Positions 58,701-64,000 of a stretch of 64,000 bases of DNA are shown here, in pieces. The position numbers were made by a program, and so were the translations under genes. How positions within the stretch are numbered: the stretch's first letter is position 1; the number at the start of each line of letters is the position of its first letter. Source of the DNA: Holacanthus passer (lineage: Eukaryota > Chordata > Actinopteri > Pomacanthidae); the NCBI GenBank assembly GCA_025331565.1, contig JAFREQ010000039.1, positions 4,836,001-4,900,000 of the forward strand. The letters run 5' to 3'. Under the pieces are notes generated by a model that had not been told where the DNA came from, made no database searches, and worked only from the letters and a program-made list of their open reading frames with translations.

Positions 58701-61700
58701 GGTGATGAATTCTCTGTCTGAAGCAAGTTTTAAGTCTCTCCAAGTTGATTTTCCACTCAAATAAATCCTAAAAGCTAAAAATGTTTTTGCAGTTTTTGCA
58801 TGCATGCATAAGTTTGTATTTGATTATATTGAGTGTATTTTTGCAAGTTTGTGTGTGTTGTCACGTTTGTGTATTTCTAAATGAGTGCAGACCTCTTACC
58901 TCTCTTCTCGCTCCTCAGGGCGACTACAAGGTCATCGGAGACCTTGAGGAGAAGAGTGACAGACAGGTAGACCCGCCCCTCATCTCCCTCTTCCTCCTCA
59001 TACTGTGAAATAGTACTCTATCATACTACGCTGCGACCTGAAGCGCCGGGGCCATTTAGTATGCTATAAGACAAAAATGCCTGTCATTCAAAAGTCTGGA
59101 TCTTTCAAGCAACCTCCACTTCTCTAAACAACGGTTCATCCGAGTCTTTTCTCCCTTTTTTTTCTTCTCTGAGATTGTTCCTCCTTCCCATCTGTCTAAC
59201 ACTGTCACAGATTGGAGTTTAAGTTCAATAAACATTTCTCAGAGACGGAGCCGCTCTCAGGGCGGAAAAACAACATCCGCCGACTGCCTTGAATTTCAAA
59301 GGAGCGAGCAAAACAAAAACTGCTTTTGGAAGTGAAGGTTAGCAAAGTGAAAAAAAAGAATGGCAAACAATGAATTCTGGTCAAAATATATATGAAAAAT
59401 ATGAACAGGAACTTTTCAATTCAATCACGGCTTTCATGTTTTGGACTGTTAATCTATTGAGGCGAGATGGTATTTTCTCATCAAGAGGCTTCATAATATT
59501 ATCTTCCACCTCCTTTACCTTTTTTTTTTTTCTCTCTCTGCTTTGGGATGATGATGCTCAAACTGCAGTTCTCCAGCTTCATCCACCGAGGTTTAACTCA
59601 ACCAATCAGATTGCTCCTGCCTCCAGATCAGCTCTTGCCTCCGAGGATCGCTTGTTGATTTTCGACTTGCCGCAGCTGCTAAACGTTCATGACAACGCAC
59701 ACCCACGCTGACTCTGACTCTGACTCTGTCTCTCTTTCCCTCTCTGATGTCAGGTTCTGCACGAGGAGTGGGCCAGATACTCGGCCTTTTACAAGTACCA
59801 GCCCATTGATCTCGTCAGGTGACCACAACACCAGCATGTGGAAATCACATCATCGCATAACATCAGATTTCCTCAGGCTTAAACGTTTGTGTTTCATCTA
59901 ATCTCTGAGCACAGCGGCTGCCCAATGCACCAAAATGCAGGGATCACATTTCACTATGTTGTGCTGTGTGTATGATTGTGGCAATAAGCCTGATTTTATG
60001 AACACCCAAATCTTTAAAGGGTATTTTCAGATCATTATTACAATATTCACATGCTCATACAGTATCATACCTCTTCTCTTTAGTGGTTGTGAAGCGACCC
60101 CTTTCCCTAGCTTAACTCCAATGGAAAAGTGAAAATATCCAAATCCGAATGAATTCTTAAGTTCATTCATCTGAGAACCTAATATGAAGCTTCGGCAGTC
60201 TGAGGTAGCCACATCAAGTTGTTAGGGTTAAAGGTCATTCTCTCCTCTTTCCTCTCTTACAAACAGTAAAGTTTAATGTACATATGGATATGCGAGTATA
60301 ATATTATTATAGACTTGAAAAATTCTGAACCTGTCCTTTAAATCAGGACCACTTGTTCATCCTGAGAATATTAAACTTAAAATTTAAGTAACTAAAAAAA
60401 AGGAGAAATTATTCAAATGGTCTTAAAAATTGTCCTTTAAAACTCCACTTTTGATTTGAGTGTCTTAGTTACTAGTATTGCTTACTCCCAGATTGTGTAT
60501 TAGCCCTAGTAAGTACCACCAAACAAATGATTGTGTTTGGGGATGGTTCAATTTTCCCAATTAGCCTCCTGCTACGAACAATTTGGGCCAAAATGAACGC
60601 AAAACTTTCTGAGCAGTTTTCTTTCATATGAGAGATTTTATGTATTGTTTTGTTTTTGTCTCACTTCTGTGCACCAATCGGGATGGAGTGAAGTTTTAAT
60701 TAAAATGTGCTGACAGATGTGGGCTTGTTTCCTAATGTTGCCAGATCACTGTCAGTCAGATCTGATCAAGCCACGCCCACACAGTCCTGATGAAGCAGAT
60801 TAGCTGGGTTTTGAAGCCTTACACTCCAAATTAAAAATACCTAAGAATGTTTATTTCAAAACTTTGATTTTTTTTTAACATTTTGCATTGGATGAAACCA
60901 TGTTTTCTGGAGTTTTAAAGTTAGAGTTCAGTCCATGTTTGGGCTTTAGGTTTCTTAGTCGTAGTGCACAGAGCATCGTAAAAGGTCAGCGTAATGAATG
61001 AAAGCCCTAAATAAAACACCTCTTGTTCTAGTTTAGCCTGTTATTTATAACACAGCATTAAGATTCTCACCCCTGTGTTGCGTGCTGCTTAATTCTCCCC
61101 AGTCTGCTCTGCCACGACCGTGAACTCCACTGTCGCTTTCACCTCCTAATCCCCGACCTCTGACCCCTCAGGAAATACTTCGGGGAGAAGATCGGCCTGT
61201 ACTTCGCGTGGCTCGGCGTTTACACACAGCTGCTGGTACCGGCCTCCATCGTGGGGATCATTGTGTTTGGCTACGGGGTGGCGACGGTGGATACTAATAT
61301 ACCCAGGTAGTACAAACTGCAGCTTCATTCGTGGAAGAAAACTGCATTTGCATATCTCCTGATTTTAACTTTGAAGATGCTAAGTGATAAAGACAACCGA
61401 TAAAATACTAAAGAGAAGGATGCAGAAAATCAGGATTTCCTCCTACCACCATTTAAATGTATGCACACATGCCCTCACACAGACAGGGATTGCCCGGATA
61501 CCTGCTGTATCTGGCTTTAGTCAGGGTTGTGTGGGAGGAACACAGAAGGTACGGGCTGGCAGTGTGTATGTGTGTGTGTGTGTGAGTGTGTCATGAAGCA
61601 GAAAGGTTGATAATTCAGCCCACACTGACTTTGAATAGGGTCAAAGCAGAGAAGCTTGTATCGTGGTTACGTGTTAAAAGTTCCATTCATTTCTAATGGT

Positions 61701-63370
61701 TAAATGTAACAGACACAAGGGTCTCTGGGTCTTTTTACTGGATCTGAATCCGTATTTTATTTTATACTATTTCAGCTTATTGTGTAAATGCTTCTACAAG
61801 TCTTGATTTTCTCCCCCGGCAGTCAGGAGATGTGCGACGAGAGTCTCAATTTCACCATGTGTCCTCTGTGCGACGGAGCCTGTGACTTCTGGCACCTGAG
61901 CACCGCCTGCGGCACCGCCAGAGCCTCGCACCTCTTCGACAACCCCGCCACTGTCTTCTTCGCCATCTTCATGTCTCTGTGGGGTGAGGTTACGTGCATG
62001 CCCGAATGCGAGGTTTCTCATTAATGTCTCATGACCTCCTTCACCTCAGGTGCAAGCCTCTGGCTAAAACAGCACGTGTTGAAGGATGACAACTACAGAA
62101 AATATATTAAGAAAAGAAAATCTGGTGAACAACAACAGCGTTGAATGCGCAGCACACACACTGTGTAGTCTGTTATTGACTTATTTATTTTGGCATTTTA
62201 TCACATTTTTCTCCCTAATAGCTAAAGCAGCTGTCTGTGCCACAAAAGGCCACGAGGATCGTGTTTGGTGTAAATTGGCTCTCGCAGCAGGAAACGTGGA
62301 AGCAGCTTGTGAACGTGTGCAGACAAAAATGAATCCTGAAAAAGTTCCGACAATTCTCCTCCTTTTTTACAAAATCATGTTTTTTTTTCAGTAAAAATTA
62401 ATAAAAAGCAAAAACAATAAGTTGGGTGTTAAAGTACGTTTTTGACCCTGGAGACAGTAGTGTGATTAAAAAAAAGCAGAAGTCAGATTAGTAATCAGCT
62501 GATTACTGCCAAACCGTAAATCCTAGAAAAAATGCATCAGGTTGTCAGAGGATCAGGAGGTTATTATAAAAAGTTTCAGCAATATGATTTTTCTTTTTTC
62601 TGTGTTTGCATAGCGGTGCTGTTCCTGGAGCACTGGAAGCGTCGTCAGATCAGTTTGAGCTTCAGTTGGGATCTGACGGGCATTGAGGAGGACGAGGTAC
62701 AGACAGTACACACACACACTCATGGAAAGAAACTCACACACTAATACTCTTAAAATGGTTTGGTCTGGTTTGAATACACTCAAATAGTCATGTGTGGATT
62801 CATTTAAACACACATACACACACACACAAATACAAATGCATCAACCATATCACAAGACAGAATATTGGACCGTTTGGAACTCCAGGTGACTTTTCATCCA
62901 GTGATAGTGTTTCTGAAAGTTCAGTGTCAATGTTTTGCCAAAGTCTATTAAGACTTTTATTCCTACAGTACAATATCAGTGCATGGAAACAGAAGGTTAA
63001 ACCAGAAATGTTCCACTCTTTTCCCCTCGACAAACTACCTCCTGCATTGACACTAAACATTAGCATTAAGCTAATCATCTTCGGCACAATCATCCGACAT
63101 GAATGTCTGGACTTCCTGTTTTTCCCCTCAGGAACATCCCAGGCCAAAATACGAGACCATCCTGCTTCAGAAGAGACAGAGGAAGCAGAAGAATAAGAAA
63201 AAGAAGAAAAAGAATGAGGTAGGAAAGATAAGGAACGTGTCATTTACAGTGACTGCTTAGTACTACGTTTCCCATAAAGCCTAAACACACAAGTGTTTGC
63301 ATAATGAAATATGAACATATGAATTCTATTCTCTTAGCTGGACCTGACTGTCAACAATGCTAATGGAAAG
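33849..63370 (+). CDS. ano2: ano2: anoctamin-2 (TMEM16B) calcium-activated chloride channel, 5' part
   Basis: Sixteen exons, in frame: 33849-33885, 38229-38425, 39691-39732, 42632-43018, 53181-53279, 53698-53849, 55605-55659, 55737-55788, 58565-58620, 58919-58966, 59754-59818, 61172-61306, 61823-61983, 62614-62696, 63132-63218 and 63338-63370 (about 563 codons; the gene continues past the right edge). Anoctamins are dimeric ten-helix membrane proteins. Seen: cytosolic N-domain with DGRRKVDYVLVF, NLLEAGLEIERD, HAPWPVLCREAEFLKIKVPTK, YNITSKDTFFDNATRGRIV and KYFGEKIGLYFAWLGVY; TM1 (VPASIVGIIVFGYGVATV); a cysteine-rich first loop (MCPLCDGACDFW) with an NFT glycosylation site; TM2 (TVFFAIFMSLWAVLFLEHW). 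The motifs LSIVSNG, DTFFDNATR, STACGTARASHLFDN and DLTGIEE point to ANO2 rather than ANO1. The 78-residue N-terminus from the first two exons is not recognised. Pore and calcium sites lie outside the window. Confidence 0.82.
36341..36406 (-). mobile_element. tRNA-derived SINE head (fragment)
   Basis: On the minus strand this reads as a degenerate tRNA gene: an A-box-like TAGCCTGGAGG, then GTTAGAGAGGCAGGCCTGCG, then a B-box-like GGTCGCCAGTTTGAATTT. This is the 5' part of common fish tRNA-derived SINEs. It lacks a proper acceptor stem, so it is not a functional tRNA gene. Confidence 0.55.
36570..36587. repeat. (GA)9 microsatellite
   Basis: Uninterrupted GA tract in ano2 intron 1. Confidence 0.9.
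37231..37284 (+). mobile_element. SINE body-like fragment
   Basis: The stretch gagcaaggcacttaatccct followed by caaacgctccactgggg matches, from memory, the middle part of widespread fish tRNA-derived SINEs. It is in the opposite orientation to the SINE head at 36341-36406, so it is probably a separate insertion. Confidence 0.45.
39270..39690 (+). promoter_or_regulatory. Candidate internal promoter of ano2 (short isoform)
   Basis: A CpG cluster (gcggagcgcgccgcgtgcc and neighbours, about 39,270-39,370) rises sharply from AT-rich flanks. It lies about 330 bp before an ATG (39700-39702) that starts MQISTTEDKIP in frame with downstream exons. The same exon can also be entered by splicing, because a CTT-rich tract and tctctgaag stand before 39691. 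Whether it acts as promoter, cassette exon or both is unresolved. Confidence 0.4.
39691..39732 (+). CDS. ano2: ano2 small exon: cassette or alternative first coding exon
   Basis: The 42-nt exon (RNSMQISTTEDKIP) has phase 0 at both ends, so it can be included, skipped or used as a start (ATG 39700) without breaking the frame to the exon at 42632. The donor is strong (CCA|gtaagt). It is listed separately because it decides the N-terminus. Confidence 0.5.
49759..49798. repeat. (TATC)n microsatellite
   Basis: About nine tetranucleotide units with one TGTC variant. Confidence 0.95.
51033..51058. repeat. (CT)13 microsatellite
   Basis: Uninterrupted CT tract inside ano2 intron 4, next to a CpG-richer block. 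Confidence 0.95.
52550..52578. repeat. (GAAA)n microsatellite
   Basis: Short AAAG tetranucleotide array with one variant unit. Confidence 0.9.
53850..55604 (+). other. ano2 intron 6 with an internally repeated motif
   Basis: The donor runs straight into an AC tract (53855-53871). Two related stretches of about 38 bp containing gccgctcatccaaattgctt / accgctcatccaaatgactt lie at 54921-54959 and 55187-55224, probably parts of one dispersed repeat. No gene was recognised. Confidence 0.6.
55789..58564 (+). other. ano2 intron 8 with a transposon relic
   Basis: 2.8-kb intron holding a GT tract (55807-55824), a TAAT-rich stretch at about 57,280-57,370 that could be regulatory, and the Tc1/mariner-type relic copy B at 57730-58145. 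Confidence 0.65.
57730..58145 (+). mobile_element. Truncated Tc1/mariner-type element, copy B
   Basis: It has a terminal-repeat-like left end (57732 onward), an untranslated leader, and the start of a decayed transposase frame (from 57990, MIGYERFIQERLSRSQ). It then jumps to a later piece of the element (TWTQEDF region near 58100) and ends. The segment 57961-58067 is nearly identical to the reverse complement of 10104-10207. No complete transposase is present. Confidence 0.72.
59819..61171 (+). other. ano2 intron 11 (1.35 kb)
   Basis: Unremarkable AT-rich intron; no repeat or gene recognised. Confidence 0.7.
61307..61822 (+). other. ano2 intron 12
   Basis: It contains a short GT tract at about 61567-61590; nothing else recognised. 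Confidence 0.7.
61984..62613 (+). other. ano2 intron 13
   Basis: Unremarkable intron sequence; no repeat or gene recognised. Confidence 0.7.
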
Positions 63371-64000
63371 GTATTACACAGTAAAAGTCATACATTTGTT
63401 TCATAATGTGCATAACATTATGTCATACATTTGAAGAACATCAGGTTTTAAAATACATCATGATCATGATTATAGTAAGGAAAAGCAAACAGAAATGTCC
63501 ACTTGAAAACACTGCTCTGCTCATTCTGTGGGCAAGCAAACAGTGTAATAAGCTGATGATGAAACAGTTCCACGTGGCTCGGTCTGGTTCCTGATAATCC
63601 AGATGGATTCTGATAATTTGGAGTCCAAAGCGTGCGGCGGACATTAGTGCGATAATCTAATGATCGGGAACAATCTAGATTCTGCCTGTAAATTGGGTCA
63701 ATCACATCGAGTCCCGTTGGCCCACATACACTTTTGCTGCAGCAACAGATGGCATCCTGCCACAGCCCGGGAGAGGCAGGGAACTGATTCACATGATACA
63801 GGATCACGGCCTCATGATCCTAAATACCTGACCTGGGGATGAAAGTGGGAAACCTCAGGGATGTGAATGGTGGGTTTTTTAGTTGTAGGGTGTGTCAACA
63901 TATGCCATCTGCTGGTTGTGTGTCAAGATAAAGAACGACAGGATAGAACTTGTTGGGTATTATCCATCACGTACATCAGACATTGCAATACTAATATATA
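63371..64000 (+). other. ano2 intron 16, to the window edge
   Basis: No further ano2 exon was found before the right edge. The next expected coding block (LTW.DRFP motif before TM3) is outside the window. Confidence 0.6.

Overview
This window is vertebrate nuclear DNA, almost certainly from a teleost (ray-finned) fish. It holds multi-exon genes with GT-AG introns, many of them only 80-1,000 bp long. Dinucleotide (CA/GT) microsatellites are dense, fish-type DNA transposon and SINE relics are present, and the protein sequences are close to but clearly diverged from mammalian orthologues. No prokaryotic, organellar or viral gene, rRNA gene or CRISPR array was seen.

Layout, left to right. (1) 15-1295, plus strand: the last five coding exons of a receptor tyrosine phosphatase of the PTPRZ1/PTPRG type, best called ptprz1. 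They encode the C-terminal part of the catalytically dead D2 domain. A probable 3' UTR of up to about 2.7 kb follows. (2) 4.1-7.3 kb: intergenic DNA with two MITE-like elements, one with terminal repeats related to hAT elements. (3) 12.4-7.33 kb, minus strand: complete hbp1 (HMG-box transcription factor 1), 11 coding exons plus a probable non-coding first exon, 502 aa. (4) 13.7-26.9 kb, plus strand: complete pik3cg (PI3-kinase p110-gamma), 23 coding exons, 1,123 aa, head-to-head with hbp1. (5) 26.9-33.8 kb: intergenic, with a long GT microsatellite and a LINE-like 3' tail. (6) 33.85 kb to the right edge, plus strand: the 5' half of a calcium-activated chloride channel/scramblase-family gene, best called ano2 (TMEM16B). 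I find 16 exons up to the loop after TM2, and the rest lies beyond the window. It has a 10-kb intron 4 and a probable second promoter/first exon near 39.3-39.7 kb.

The genes do not form a pathway unit. In human, PTPRZ1, HBP1 and PIK3CG lie on 7q and ANO2 on 12p, so the block is a lineage-specific linkage. The most interesting sequence-level signals are complementary UG/CA microsatellites that sit on splice sites and bracket exons of ptprz1 and pik3cg, alternative N-termini of ano2, a uORF that would end at the pik3cg start codon, and the many introns in the 5' half of pik3cg. I did not find a convincing previously undescribed system.

Exon limits were read by hand from splice consensus, frame continuity and recalled family sequence. 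All lengths were checked for phase, but no alignment program was run.
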